NCBI RefSeq assembly: GCF_900580865.1
Contig: NZ_UTBZ01000164.1
Coordinates: forward strand, 62,001-126,000
Source: Pseudomonas viridiflava
GTDB taxonomy: Bacteria > Pseudomonadota > Gammaproteobacteria > Pseudomonadales > Pseudomonadaceae
Length of the DNA stretch: 64,000 bases
Reading direction: 5' to 3'
The notes under the pieces are model-generated. The model had not been told where the DNA came from. It did no database searches and worked only from the letters and a program-made list of their open reading frames with translations. Below are positions 36,361-46,111 of this stretch, piece by piece. The position numbers and the translations under genes were made by a program. Positions within the stretch are counted from its first letter, which is position 1. Each line of letters opens with the position of its first letter.

Positions 36361-38025
36361 TCAGGCCAGTTTCTTGTGACGTACCCGGTGTGGCTGGGCA
36401 GCCGCTTCGCCGAGACGCTTTTTGCGATCGGCTTCGTACTCGGTGTAGTTACCTTCGAAGAAGATCGCTTGCGAGTCGTCTTCGTACGCGAGGATGTGCG
36501 TCGCGACGCGGTCAAGGAACCACCGATCGTGAGAGATCACAATCGCAGCGCCCGGGAAGTCCAACAGGGCTTCTTCCAGCGAACGCAGGGTTTCAACGTC
36601 GAGGTCGTTGGACGGTTCGTCGAGCAGCAGGACGTTGCCGCCCTCCTTCAGGGTCAGCGCCAGGTGCAGACGACCGCGTTCACCACCGGACAGGTCCTTG
36701 ACGAACTTCTGCTGGTCGCCGCCCTTGAAGTTGAAGCGACCGACGTATGTACGCGACGGGATCTCGTAGTTGCCGATGCGGATCTGGTCGGAACCGTCGG
36801 AGATTTGCTGGAACACAGTCTTGCTGCCATCCAGGTCGTCGCGGCTCTGGTCGACGCAGGCCAGTTGCACGGTTTCGCCGACTTCGATGCTGCCCGAATC
36901 CGGTGTTTCCTTGCCCATCAGCATGCGGAACAGGGTCGATTTACCGGCACCGTTACCGCCGATCACGCCAACAATGGCGCCTTTCGGCATCGAGAACGAC
37001 AGGTTGTCGATCAGCACGCGATCGCCGTAACCCTTGGTGACGTTCTTGAACTCGATGACCTTGTCGCCCAGGCGTGGACCGGCCGGGATGTAGATCTCGT
37101 TGGTTTCGCTGCGCTTCTGGAATTCCTGCGATTGCATTTCTTCGAAGCGTTGCAGACGAGCCTTGGATTTCGACTGGCGGGCCTTGGCGCCTTTGCGCAC
37201 CCACTCCAGTTCTTCCTTCATGGCTTTTTCGTGAGCCGACTGTTGCTTGGATTCAGCCGCCAGACGATCGGACTTGGCTTCGAGCCAACCCGAGTAGTTG
37301 CCCTCGTAAGGAATGCCCGCGCCGCGGTCGAGTTCGAGAATCCAGCCAGCAACGTTGTCGAGGAAGTAACGGTCGTGCGTGATCGCTACCACGGTGCCCG
37401 GGAAGTCGTGCAGGAAGTGCTCCAGCCACGCCACCGAATCGGCGTCCAAGTGGTTGGTTGGTTCGTCGAGCAGCAGCATGTCCGGGGCGGACAGCAGCAG
37501 ACGGCACAGGGCCACGCGACGTTTTTCACCACCGGACAGGTGTTCTACTTTCGCATCCCAGGCCGGCAGACGCAGCGCATCGGCGGCGACTTCCAGTTGG
37601 CGCTCAAGGTTGTGACCATCGCTGGCCTGCAGGATCGCTTCGAGCTTGGCTTGTTCGGCGGCCAGCTTGTCGAAGTCGGCATCCGGATCGGCGTAAGCGG
37701 CGTAAACCTCGTCCAGACGCGCTTGCGCATCCTTGATCACGCTGACCGCTTCCTCAACCACTTCACGCACGGTCTTGGTCGGATCAAGTTGTGGCTCTTG
37801 TGGCAGATAACCGATGTTCAGTTCCGGCATCGGACGGGCTTCGCCCTCGAACTCGGTGTCGACGCCAGCCATGATTTTCAGCAGCGTGGACTTACCCGAA
37901 CCGTTGAGGCCGAGCACGCCGATCTTGGCGCCGGGGAAGAAGGACAGCGAAATGTTTTTGAGAATTTCCCGCTTCGGCGGAACAACTTTGCCCAGCCGAT
38001 GCATGGTGAAGACGTATTGAGCCAT
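36361..38025 (-). CDS. ettA: EttA, energy-dependent translational throttle ABC-F protein
   Basis: Protein of 554 residues with two ABC cassettes and no membrane domain. Walker A motifs are GLNGSGKST and GGNGAGKST, signatures LSGGEKRRV and LSGGERGRL, and both Walker B have the ABC-F DEP(T/S)N form. The arm and linker (KQQSAHEKAMKEELEWVRKG) are typical of EttA. It gates ribosome entry into elongation according to ATP/ADP ratio. The start at 38025 (MAQYVFTMHRLGK) is the family start. Confidence 0.96.
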   Translation of the reverse strand: MAQYVFTMHRLGKVVPPKREILKNISLSFFPGAKIGVLGLNGSGKSTLLKIMAGVDTEFEGEARPMPELNIGYLPQEPQLDPTKTVREVVEEAVSVIKDAQARLDEVYAAYADPDADFDKLAAEQAKLEAILQASDGHNLERQLEVAADALRLPAWDAKVEHLSGGEKRRVALCRLLLSAPDMLLLDEPTNHLDADSVAWLEHFLHDFPGTVVAITHDRYFLDNVAGWILELDRGAGIPYEGNYSGWLEAKSDRLAAESKQQSAHEKAMKEELEWVRKGAKARQSKSKARLQRFEEMQSQEFQKRSETNEIYIPAGPRLGDKVIEFKNVTKGYGDRVLIDNLSFSMPKGAIVGVIGGNGAGKSTLFRMLMGKETPDSGSIEVGETVQLACVDQSRDDLDGSKTVFQQISDGSDQIRIGNYEIPSRTYVGRFNFKGGDQQKFVKDLSGGERGRLHLALTLKEGGNVLLLDEPSNDLDVETLRSLEEALLDFPGAAIVISHDRWFLDRVATHILAYEDDSQAIFFEGNYTEYEADRKKRLGEAAAQPHRVRHKKLA

Positions 38026-38310
38026 GGAGAACCTTGGGTCAGTGACAGATGAATGATTGCAGCGCAGGCGAAGCCCGGCCAGACCATGCGCGTCGTTCAC
38101 TTGATGGTTATCAATGCGTGCGCGCTGAAAAAGTCTGAGTCTAGGAGCTGGAACGCTCCCGCGTAACCGGCAAAGCTACCTTAATGACCGGTGGCAGTCC
38201 AGCCGAGCGGGGCTGGCACTTCGCCACAACTCAAGGCATGCTAGCCGCCCTTTGGGCGTCCGGCTTATAGTGCACGTCGCGCCAGTCCAGCCAGACCGCA
38301 GGATTACAGC

Positions 38311-41300
38311 TTGTCCAATGTCACTCCGCCAGCTTCTGTGAGCAGCACCCCACCGGCGCCCGGCTCGTCCCTGCGCGGAACATTAAAGGGCGCACTGGCG
38401 ACACTCGTGCTTTTGTTGCTCGCGCTGCTGTTCTGGCAACTGCTCGATCAACTGCGCGAAACCCAGAAAAACCAGCGCCAGTACACCATCGATTACACCG
38501 CCGACCTCGCCTCGCAGGTCAGCCTGAACATGGCGCTGAACGCGCAAATCGCCCTCAACCTGCTACCGATCGTCGAACAACCGCAATCAGCCGACGAACA
38601 ACAGGCGCTGCTGCGCAAGCTCCAGCAGTCGCTGCCCGATCTGCGCAGCATGGCGTTGCTCAGTCCTTCCGGGCGGATCATCAACGACAGCGCCGTCGAC
38701 AGTCACGATGCCGACTACCTCACCGAACTGGTGCGCCGCAGCCGTGCCCAGGCTCATTATTTCAGTAACGCCGACGACGGCTCGGTGGTGCATCTATTGC
38801 TGCATCAGGCCAGCGGCAGCACGCGCGGTTATTGGGCCTTGCGCCTGACTCCGACCTTCTTCGACTCGCTGACCAAACAGGGCGAAACCGGCATCCGCCC
38901 GCTGTGGCTGGTGGAAAACCGCATCAACCATCAGATCATCAGCCGCGATGAAGCGTTGCCCTCGGCCAAGCCCGGCGTGCTGAGCCCGGACGACCTCGCC
39001 AACACCGTGCTGACCGTGCCACTAAGCAGCAGCGACTGGCAGTTGCGTGGCCTGTTCGACCGCCAGCGCGTACTCGAAGAACTGCTGCCGGCATTTATCG
39101 GCAAATGCCTGTTGGGCCTGGCGTTCTCGATGCTGCCGGTGATTGCGCTGTTGAACATGCGCCGCCGCCAACGCCAGTTGCATGAGGGTCGCCGGCGCTA
39201 TCAGGACATTTTCGAAGGCACTGGCGTGGCCCTGTGCGTGCTGGACCTGTCCGGCCTCAAGCAGGTCTTCGACAAGGCGCAGATCCAGACCAGTGACCAG
39301 CTCAAAGCCTGGCTCGACCAACCGCAGCAGCGCCAGCAACTGTTGCAGGAATTGCGCGTCACCGAGGTCAACCAGGTCGCGCTGCAACTGCTCAACGTCA
39401 ACTCCTGCGAGCACGCCTGGCAACTGTTGATCGACGGCCATCCACACCGCCAGTGCGCCATCGGCAATCAAGTACTCGACGCCGTCCTGCAGCAACAAAA
39501 GCAGCTGGAACTGGAAATCAAACTGCCGGACATCAACGGCCGCGACCAGCACCTGTGGATGGTCTTGCGCCTGCCCAACGAGCAGCACGACTACAAAGCG
39601 GTGATCCTCAGCATCAACGACATCACTAGCCGCAAGCTGATCGAACTGTCGTTGCTCGAACGCGAAGGTTTCTGGTCGGACGTGGTGCGCACCGTGCCGG
39701 ATCATCTGTATGTGCAGGACGTGATCAGCCAGCGGATGATTTTCAGTAACCACCACCTCGGCCAGACCCTCGGCTACAACCGCACCGAACTGCACCAGAT
39801 GGGCGAGTACTTCTGGGAGATCCTGCTGCACCCGGAAGACGCCGACTATTACCATCGCTCGCGCCAGATGCAGCGCCACGCCGGTTACAGCCAGTTGCTG
39901 CAATGCCAGCTGCGCTTCCGCCATCGCGACGGCAAGTGGCGGCGCTTCGATATTCGCGAACAGGCCCTGGCCCGCGACAAACACGATCAGGTCACGCGGA
40001 TCATCGGCGTGGCCAAGGACATCACCGAACAGATCGAAGCCAGCGAATCCCTGCGCGACAGTGAGCAGCGTTATCGCATGCTCGCCGAAAGCATCAGCGA
40101 CGTGATCTTCTCCACCGACAGCAAACTCTCGCTGAACTACGTCAGCCCGTCAGTGCAGGCTGTACTGGGGTACGACGCCGAGTGGATTTTCCAGAACGGC
40201 TGGCAATCGACCATCGCCAACCCGCAGCAACTGAGCGGCATCTACACGCTGATGGATCGGGTCAGCAAGTCGTTGGACAAACCCGAGCAACTGGCCGTGT
40301 TGCGCAGCCAGGTGCAGACGCAAATGTTCCTGTTCGATTGCCTGCGCGCCGATGGCCGCAAGATCCCGATCGAGCTGCGTCTGGTGCTGGTATGGGACGA
40401 ACATGGCGCGTTTGAAGGCGTACTCGGTGTCGGTCGAGATATCAGCCAGCAGCGCCGCGCCGAGAAAGACCTGCGCATGGCCGCCACGGTTTTCGAGCAC
40501 TCGACCTCGGCGATTCTGATCACCGACCCGGCCGGCTACATCGTCCAGGCCAACGAAGCCTTCAGCCGCGTCAGCGGTTACGCCGTGAGCGAAGTACTCG
40601 ACCAGTTGCCGAACATGCTCACCGTTGATGAACAGCAGGACGCGCACCTGCGTTACGTGATCAAGCAATTGCACGAGCACAACACGTGGGAAGGCGAAGT
40701 CTGGATGAAGCGCCGTAACGGTGAGCATTACCCGGCGTGGGTCGGCATCACCGCGGTGCTCGACGACGAAGGCGATCTGGCCAGTTACGTGTGCTTCTTC
40801 AGCGACATCAGCGAGCGCAAGGCCAGCGAGCAGCGGATTCACCGCCTCGCCTATTACGACGCCCTGACCCATTTGCCGAACCGCACGCTGTTCCAGGATC
40901 GCCTGCACACCGCGCTGCAATCGGCCGAGCGGCAGAAGTCGTGGGTGGTGCTGATGTTCCTCGACCTCGACCGCTTCAAACCGATCAACGACTCCCTCGG
41001 CCACGCCGCCGGCGACCGCATGTTGAAAGACATGGCCACGCGCCTGCTGGCCTGCGTCGACGATGACGACACCGTGGCGCGCATGGGCGGCGACGAATTC
41101 ACGCTGTTGCTGCAACATCGCTCCAGCCGCGAAATGGCGCTGAACCGGGCGATTCATGTCGCCGAACAGATCCTCGGCAGTCTGGTGCGGCCGTTCGTGC
41201 TTGAAGGCCGCGAATTCTTCGTCACCGCCAGTATCGGCATCGCCCTGAGTCCGCAGGACGGCAATGAACTCAGCCAGTTGATGAAGAACGCCGACACCGC

Positions 41301-42159
41301 GATGTACCACGCCAAAGAGCGCGGCAAGAACAACTTCCAGTTCTATCAGGCCGACATGAACGCCAGTGCGCTGGAGCGTCTGGAGCTGGAAAGCGACTTG
41401 CGCCATGCCTTGGAGCAAAACGAATTCGTCCTGTATTACCAGCCGCAGTTCAGTGGCGACGGCAAGCGTCTGACCGGCGCTGAAGCGCTGCTGCGCTGGC
41501 GTCATCCACGTCGCGGGCTGGTGCCGCCGGGGGATTTCATTCCGGTGCTCGAAGAGCTGGGTCTGGTGGTGGACGTCGGCGACTGGGTGATCAGCGAGGC
41601 GTGCCGTCAGTTGAAGACCTGGCACCAGAATCGTGTACGCGTGCCGAAAGTGTCGGTAAACATCTCGGCGCGGCAGTTCTCCGATGGCCAGCTCGGCACG
41701 CGGATCGCCACTATCCTGCGCGAAACCGGCCTGCCGCCGGCGTGCCTGGAGCTGGAACTGACCGAAAGTATCCTGATGCGTGAAGTCAGCGAGGCCATGC
41801 AGATTCTTGCCGGGCTAAAAAACCTCGGTCTGAGCATCGCGGTAGACGACTTCGGCACCGGTTACTCATCGCTGAACTACCTCAAGCAATTCCCGATCGA
41901 CGTGTTGAAGATCGACCGCACATTTGTCGACGGTTTGCCGTCCGGTGAGCAGGACGCGCAGATTGCCCGGGCGATCATCGCCATGGCGCACAGCCTGAAT
42001 CTGGCGGTGATCGCCGAGGGTGTGGAGACCCATGAGCAGTTGGACTTCCTGCGTGAGCATGGCTGCGATGAGGTTCAGGGCTATTTGTTCGGGCGGCCGA
42101 TGCCGGCGGGGCGGTTTGAGGCGCAGTTCAGCAATGACGCGCTGTTCATGTTCGACTGA
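38311..42159 (+). CDS. morA: MorA-type sensor with PAS, GGDEF and EAL domains
   Basis: Protein of 1282 residues: TM helix at about 27-46, a periplasmic region, TM helix at about 260-282, four PAS-like segments (starting about 300, 450, 585, 715), a GGDEF domain (GGDEF at 926-930) and an EAL domain (EAL at 1058-1060). The cyclase motif is intact, but the RxxD inhibitory site upstream is DDDD, so product inhibition is probably lost. The EAL catalytic set is complete (NISARQF, ELTES, VDDFGTGYSS, KIDRTFVDG, AEGVET). The start is TTG at 38311 behind AGGA. The order ettA-morA-glyA matches the P. aeruginosa MorA locus, where MorA controls motility and biofilm. Confidence 0.92.
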   Translation: MSNVTPPASVSSTPPAPGSSLRGTLKGALATLVLLLLALLFWQLLDQLRETQKNQRQYTIDYTADLASQVSLNMALNAQIALNLLPIVEQPQSADEQQALLRKLQQSLPDLRSMALLSPSGRIINDSAVDSHDADYLTELVRRSRAQAHYFSNADDGSVVHLLLHQASGSTRGYWALRLTPTFFDSLTKQGETGIRPLWLVENRINHQIISRDEALPSAKPGVLSPDDLANTVLTVPLSSSDWQLRGLFDRQRVLEELLPAFIGKCLLGLAFSMLPVIALLNMRRRQRQLHEGRRRYQDIFEGTGVALCVLDLSGLKQVFDKAQIQTSDQLKAWLDQPQQRQQLLQELRVTEVNQVALQLLNVNSCEHAWQLLIDGHPHRQCAIGNQVLDAVLQQQKQLELEIKLPDINGRDQHLWMVLRLPNEQHDYKAVILSINDITSRKLIELSLLEREGFWSDVVRTVPDHLYVQDVISQRMIFSNHHLGQTLGYNRTELHQMGEYFWEILLHPEDADYYHRSRQMQRHAGYSQLLQCQLRFRHRDGKWRRFDIREQALARDKHDQVTRIIGVAKDITEQIEASESLRDSEQRYRMLAESISDVIFSTDSKLSLNYVSPSVQAVLGYDAEWIFQNGWQSTIANPQQLSGIYTLMDRVSKSLDKPEQLAVLRSQVQTQMFLFDCLRADGRKIPIELRLVLVWDEHGAFEGVLGVGRDISQQRRAEKDLRMAATVFEHSTSAILITDPAGYIVQANEAFSRVSGYAVSEVLDQLPNMLTVDEQQDAHLRYVIKQLHEHNTWEGEVWMKRRNGEHYPAWVGITAVLDDEGDLASYVCFFSDISERKASEQRIHRLAYYDALTHLPNRTLFQDRLHTALQSAERQKSWVVLMFLDLDRFKPINDSLGHAAGDRMLKDMATRLLACVDDDDTVARMGGDEFTLLLQHRSSREMALNRAIHVAEQILGSLVRPFVLEGREFFVTASIGIALSPQDGNELSQLMKNADTAMYHAKERGKNNFQFYQADMNASALERLELESDLRHALEQNEFVLYYQPQFSGDGKRLTGAEALLRWRHPRRGLVPPGDFIPVLEELGLVVDVGDWVISEACRQLKTWHQNRVRVPKVSVNISARQFSDGQLGTRIATILRETGLPPACLELELTESILMREVSEAMQILAGLKNLGLSIAVDDFGTGYSSLNYLKQFPIDVLKIDRTFVDGLPSGEQDAQIARAIIAMAHSLNLAVIAEGVETHEQLDFLREHGCDEVQGYLFGRPMPAGRFEAQFSNDALFMFD

Positions 42160-42175
42160 ACATCGGCGGCGCGGC

Positions 42176-42268
42176 ATTCGCGAGCAAGCTCGCTCCCACA
42201 AGGGATTGATGTCGGTCAGAAAATCGAAGGAGCACCTCGGATACTGTAGGAGTGAGCCTGCTCGCGAT
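42176..42268. repeat. Mixed REP doublet
   Basis: The first unit is of the CTCGCTCCCAC subtype (42176-42202) and the second of the GTAGGAGTGAGCCTG subtype (42246-42268), so the two halves belong to different variants. Confidence 0.8.
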
Positions 42269-42400
42269 TGGGCCGGCAGAAACACCACTGATCTGCGCAT
42301 GAACGCCACTTGTCTGCGACATGATGTCGTTTCATATGCCATCCAAAACCCATTGGGTTAGAATGCCCCCCTTTTCTGCCCCCGATCCTTGAGGACCGCC

Positions 42401-43654
42401 ATGTTCAGCCGTGATTTGACTATTGCCAAGTACGACGCCGACCTTTTTGCCGCCATGGAGCAAGAAGCTCAGCGCCAGGAAGAACACATTGAGCTGATCG
42501 CTTCGGAAAACTACACCAGCCCAGCGGTGATGGAAGCTCAAGGCTCGGTCCTGACCAACAAGTACGCTGAAGGTTACCCAGGCAAGCGTTACTACGGTGG
42601 TTGCGAGTACGTCGACATCGTCGAACAACTGGCCATCGACCGCGCCAAAGAGCTGTTCGGTGCCGATTACGCCAACGTTCAGCCGCACGCCGGTTCGCAA
42701 GCCAACGCTGCGGTCTACCTGGCCCTGTTGCAAGGTGGCGACACCATTCTGGGCATGAGCCTGGCCCACGGCGGTCACCTGACTCACGGCGCCAGCGTTT
42801 CCTCCTCCGGCAAGCTGTACAACGCTGTGCAGTACGGCATCGACGCCAACGGCCTGATCGACTACGACGAAGTCGAGCGTCTGGCAGTTGAGCACAAGCC
42901 GAAAATGATCGTGGCCGGTTTCTCTGCCTACTCGCAGATTCTCGACTTCCCGCGTTTCCGCGCCATCGCGGACAAAGTTGGCGCTTACCTGTTCGTCGAC
43001 ATGGCTCACGTAGCCGGTCTGGTTGCCGCTGGTGTTTACCCGAACCCGGTACCGTTCGCTGACGTCGTGACCACCACCACGCACAAGACCCTGCGCGGTC
43101 CACGTGGCGGTCTGATCCTGGCGCGCGCCAACGCTGACATCGAGAAGAAGCTCAACTCCGCGGTATTCCCGGGTGCCCAGGGTGGCCCGCTGGAGCACGT
43201 GATCGCCGCTAAAGCGATCTGCTTCAAGGAAGCGCTGCAGCCAGAGTTCAAGGCCTACCAGGAACAAGTGGTGCTGAACGCTCAGGCCATGGCCGAAGTG
43301 TTCATCGAGCGCGGTTTCGACGTGGTTTCCGGTGGTACCAAGAACCACCTGTTCCTGCTGTCGCTGATCAAGCAGGACATCTCCGGTAAAGACGCCGACG
43401 CCGCTCTGGGCAAAGCGTTCATCACCGTGAACAAGAACTCCGTGCCTAACGATCCACGCTCGCCGTTCGTCACCTCCGGCCTGCGCTTCGGTACTCCGGC
43501 TGTGACCACTCGCGGCTTCAAGCAAGCCGAGTGCAAAGAGCTGGCCGGCTGGATCTGCGACATCCTGGCTGACCTGAACAACGAAGCGGTGATCGACGCC
43601 GTTCGTGAGAAAGTCAAAGCCATCTGCAAGAAACTGCCGGTATATGGCGCTTAA
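42401..43654 (+). CDS. glyA: Serine hydroxymethyltransferase
   Basis: Protein of 417 residues starting MFSRDLTIAKYDADLF. The PLP lysine is in TTTTHKTLRGPRGG; ELIASENYTS and GYPGKRYYGG are family signatures. It interconverts serine and glycine with tetrahydrofolate. Monocistronic, with a strong terminator. Codon use is optimal, as for a highly expressed gene. Confidence 0.97.
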   Translation: MFSRDLTIAKYDADLFAAMEQEAQRQEEHIELIASENYTSPAVMEAQGSVLTNKYAEGYPGKRYYGGCEYVDIVEQLAIDRAKELFGADYANVQPHAGSQANAAVYLALLQGGDTILGMSLAHGGHLTHGASVSSSGKLYNAVQYGIDANGLIDYDEVERLAVEHKPKMIVAGFSAYSQILDFPRFRAIADKVGAYLFVDMAHVAGLVAAGVYPNPVPFADVVTTTTHKTLRGPRGGLILARANADIEKKLNSAVFPGAQGGPLEHVIAAKAICFKEALQPEFKAYQEQVVLNAQAMAEVFIERGFDVVSGGTKNHLFLLSLIKQDISGKDADAALGKAFITVNKNSVPNDPRSPFVTSGLRFGTPAVTTRGFKQAECKELAGWICDILADLNNEAVIDAVREKVKAICKKLPVYGA

Positions 43655-43679
43655 TCGCGACGTTAAACCCGCAGCATGA

Positions 43680-43712
43680 AAAACCGGCCAAGTGATTGGC
43701 CGGTTTTTTTTC
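43680..43712 (+). terminator. Rho-independent terminator of glyA
   Basis: AAACCGGCCAA-GTGA-TTGGCCGGTTT is followed by eight or more T residues. Confidence 0.92.
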
Positions 43713-43726
43713 GCCTGTGATTCCCC

Positions 43727-43810
43727 TGTAGGAGCTGCCGCAGGCTGCGATCTTTTGATCTGGATCTTAAAAACAAGATCAAAAGATCGCAGCCTTCGGC
43801 AGCTCCTACA
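43727..43810. repeat. Second palindromic repeat family, complete copy
   Basis: TGTAGGAGCTGCCG...GGCTGCGATCTTTTGATC is followed, after a short spacer, by its reverse complement ending CAGCTCCTACA. This is unrelated in sequence to the REP doublets elsewhere. It fills much of the 337-base gap between glyA and the dctA-type gene (43655-43991). Confidence 0.82.
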
Positions 43811-43991
43811 CGTGGCTATGGCCACTGGTCAGACCGGTCATGCCAATTTTGATCTTTTCACTTGTCATCCCGAAAAAACCGAGCGTAGACTGCACCCGCA
43901 CTGGACATACCGGTAAGACCACAATAATTAAGTCCTGAATCTGATGCGCCCTAAGCGCACGGCAGCCAGGACACCGACCAGGATTCCTCCC

Positions 43992-45305
43992 ATGCTCAGA
44001 TGGTGCTCGCGTTCAATCTTCCTCCAAGTGGTTCTCGGACTGGTGCTCGGCATCGTCTGCGGGCTGACCCTTCCCGAATATTCGGCCCAGCTCAAACCGC
44101 TCGGCGACGGCTTCATCAAACTGATCAAGATGCTCATCGGCCTCATCGTGTTCTGCGTGGTGGTCAGCGGCATCAGCGGTGCCGGCGATCTGAAGAAGGT
44201 CGGGCGCATCGGCCTCAAGTCGGTGATCTACTTCGAAGTGCTGACCACCATCGCACTGGTGATCGGCCTGGTCTTCGCCTTCAGCACCGGCATCGGCAGC
44301 GGCGCGAATATCCATCTCGAGCAACTGTCTGCGGCCGACATGGGTGACCTGGCCGAACGCAGCCAGCACATGCACACCACCACGCAGTTCCTCATGGACC
44401 TGATCCCGACCTCGGTGATCGGTGCCTTCGCCGACAACAATATCCTGCAAGTGCTGCTGTTTTCGGTGCTGTTCGGCAGCGCGTTGAATCTGGTCGGCGA
44501 AGCGGCTTCCGGGATCTCGCGTCTGATCAACGAATTGAGCCATGTGATCTTCCGCATCATGGGCATGATCGTGCGTCTGGCACCGATCGGCGTGTTCGGC
44601 GCCATCGCGTTTACCACCAGCAAATATGGCCTGGATTCGCTGCAGCATCTGGGCAGTCTGGTCGGTTTGTTCTACCTGACCTGCATCGCGTTCGTCAGCG
44701 TGATTCTCGGTCTGGTGATGCGTGCCTCCGGCCTGCGCATGTGGCCGCTATTGAAATATTTGCGCGAAGAACTGCTGATCGTCATGGGCACCGCCTCTTC
44801 TGACGCTGTGCTGCCACAGATCATGCGCAAACTCGAACACCTCGGTATCGGCAGCTCGACGGTCGGCCTGGTGATTCCCACCGGCTACTCGTTCAACCTC
44901 GACGGTTTCTCGATCTACCTGACCCTGGCCATTGTCTTCATCGCCAACGCCACCGGCACGCCGCTGGCCATGACCGATCTGCTGACGATTCTGTTGGTGT
45001 CGCTGATTACCTCCAAAGGTGCCCACGGTATTCCCGGCTCGGCACTGGTGATTCTGGCGGCCACGCTGACGGCAATTCCGGCGATCCCGGTGGTCGGTCT
45101 GGTTCTGGTGCTCGCAGTGGATTGGTTCATGGGCATCGGCCGGGCACTCACCAATCTCATCGGCAACTGCGTCGCCACCGTCGCCATCGCCCGGTGGGAA
45201 AAAGACATCGACGTACAACGCGCCAACAAAGTACTCAGCGGTCAGCAGGGCTACACCTTTCAGCCGCGTAAACCAGCAACTCCGGCGCACCAGCAGGAGT
45301 TCTGA
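43992..45305 (+). CDS. DctA-type dicarboxylate/cation symporter
   Basis: Protein of 437 residues of the DAACS family with about eight membrane helices and two re-entrant loops. Family motifs: GTASSDAVLPQIMRKLEHLG and VIPTGYSFNLDGFSIYLT. It imports C4-dicarboxylates or similar acids with cations. The ATG at 43992 (MLRWCSRSIFLQVVLG) is preferred; one at 43944 would add a basic tail. Two GntR/FCD regulators follow on the same strand, which suggests control by the transported acid or its product. Confidence 0.87.
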   Translation: MLRWCSRSIFLQVVLGLVLGIVCGLTLPEYSAQLKPLGDGFIKLIKMLIGLIVFCVVVSGISGAGDLKKVGRIGLKSVIYFEVLTTIALVIGLVFAFSTGIGSGANIHLEQLSAADMGDLAERSQHMHTTTQFLMDLIPTSVIGAFADNNILQVLLFSVLFGSALNLVGEAASGISRLINELSHVIFRIMGMIVRLAPIGVFGAIAFTTSKYGLDSLQHLGSLVGLFYLTCIAFVSVILGLVMRASGLRMWPLLKYLREELLIVMGTASSDAVLPQIMRKLEHLGIGSSTVGLVIPTGYSFNLDGFSIYLTLAIVFIANATGTPLAMTDLLTILLVSLITSKGAHGIPGSALVILAATLTAIPAIPVVGLVLVLAVDWFMGIGRALTNLIGNCVATVAIARWEKDIDVQRANKVLSGQQGYTFQPRKPATPAHQQEF

Positions 45306-45319
45306 TTTCAACCCTATCG

Positions 45320-45347
45320 GCGCTGCCGCAAGTGGCGATCTTTTGAT
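45320..45347 (+). repeat. Degenerate half of the second repeat family
   Basis: GCTGCCGCAAGTGGCGATCT continuing to TTTGATC matches one arm of the 43727 repeat with changes. It lies just after the DctA-type gene. Confidence 0.5.
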
Positions 45348-45387
45348 CCCGGTTTGCGGCGCCCTTTAGGCACATGGAGCGAGACAA

Positions 45388-46092
45388 GTGATTACCACAT
45401 CAACCGTCGTCAACTCAGTCGTAGAAAAACTGCGCGCCGCATTGGCCCGTGGGCAGTGGCGCTCCGGCGACATGCTGCCGGGCCAGCGTGAACTGGCCGA
45501 ACAACTGGGCATCAGCCGTCCGAGCCTGCGCGAAGCGGTGATCGTCCTGGAAACCCTCGGCCTCGTCCGTTCGATGCCGGGCAAAGGCGTGGTCGTCCTC
45601 GACGCGCAAATCGGCGACAGTCAAAGCCACGACAGTGCGGTGGCTGGCGCCAGCCTCGAGGACGTGCTGCAACTGCGCTACACCCTTGAGCCGTTCATCG
45701 TTGGCTTGGTCGCGCAGTCGATCAGCAGCAAGGAAGTCGGTCAGTTGCGCCTGACCCTGATGGACATGCGCGAAGCCCTTGAAGCCGGCGACAGCGACGC
45801 CGGGGTCAGCGCCTACATCGCCTTTCACGAAGAGCTGTTCACCCTGACCTCGAATCCGATTTTTCAGAGCGTGGTGCAGCAAACCAGCAACGCCCTCAAG
45901 CAGAGCGCCGAGGTGCTGCGCAATTCGCCGGAGCATCTGGCCGAGCGGCTGGAAGAAAACGAAGCCGTGGTCCGCGCGATCCGCAGCAAGAACAGCCCCC
46001 AGGCCAGCGCTGAAATGCGTCGGCACATTTTGCGCGAAGGCCAGCGGATGGGGATTGAGTTGAATATTCCGGAAGACAACCTGAGTCGCTGA
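45388..46092 (+). CDS. GntR/FadR-subfamily transcriptional regulator (FCD domain)
   Basis: Protein of 234 residues with a GTG start behind GGAG. The N-terminal winged helix-turn-helix (LPGQRELAEQLGISRPSLRE) is followed by an FCD ligand domain with a metal-type His/Asp set (IAFHEELFTL, MRRHILREGQ). It probably controls the adjacent dicarboxylate carrier in response to an organic acid; the ligand cannot be read from sequence. 19 bases before a second FCD regulator. Confidence 0.88.
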   Translation: MITTSTVVNSVVEKLRAALARGQWRSGDMLPGQRELAEQLGISRPSLREAVIVLETLGLVRSMPGKGVVVLDAQIGDSQSHDSAVAGASLEDVLQLRYTLEPFIVGLVAQSISSKEVGQLRLTLMDMREALEAGDSDAGVSAYIAFHEELFTLTSNPIFQSVVQQTSNALKQSAEVLRNSPEHLAERLEENEAVVRAIRSKNSPQASAEMRRHILREGQRMGIELNIPEDNLSR

Positions 46093-46111
46093 CCCCTACT
46101 GGAGACAGGCA

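Noticed and set aside
39022..41625. Long open frames antisense to morA (320 and 491 residues)
   Set aside because: They are opposite-strand shadows of a strongly supported gene and have no domain-like sequence.
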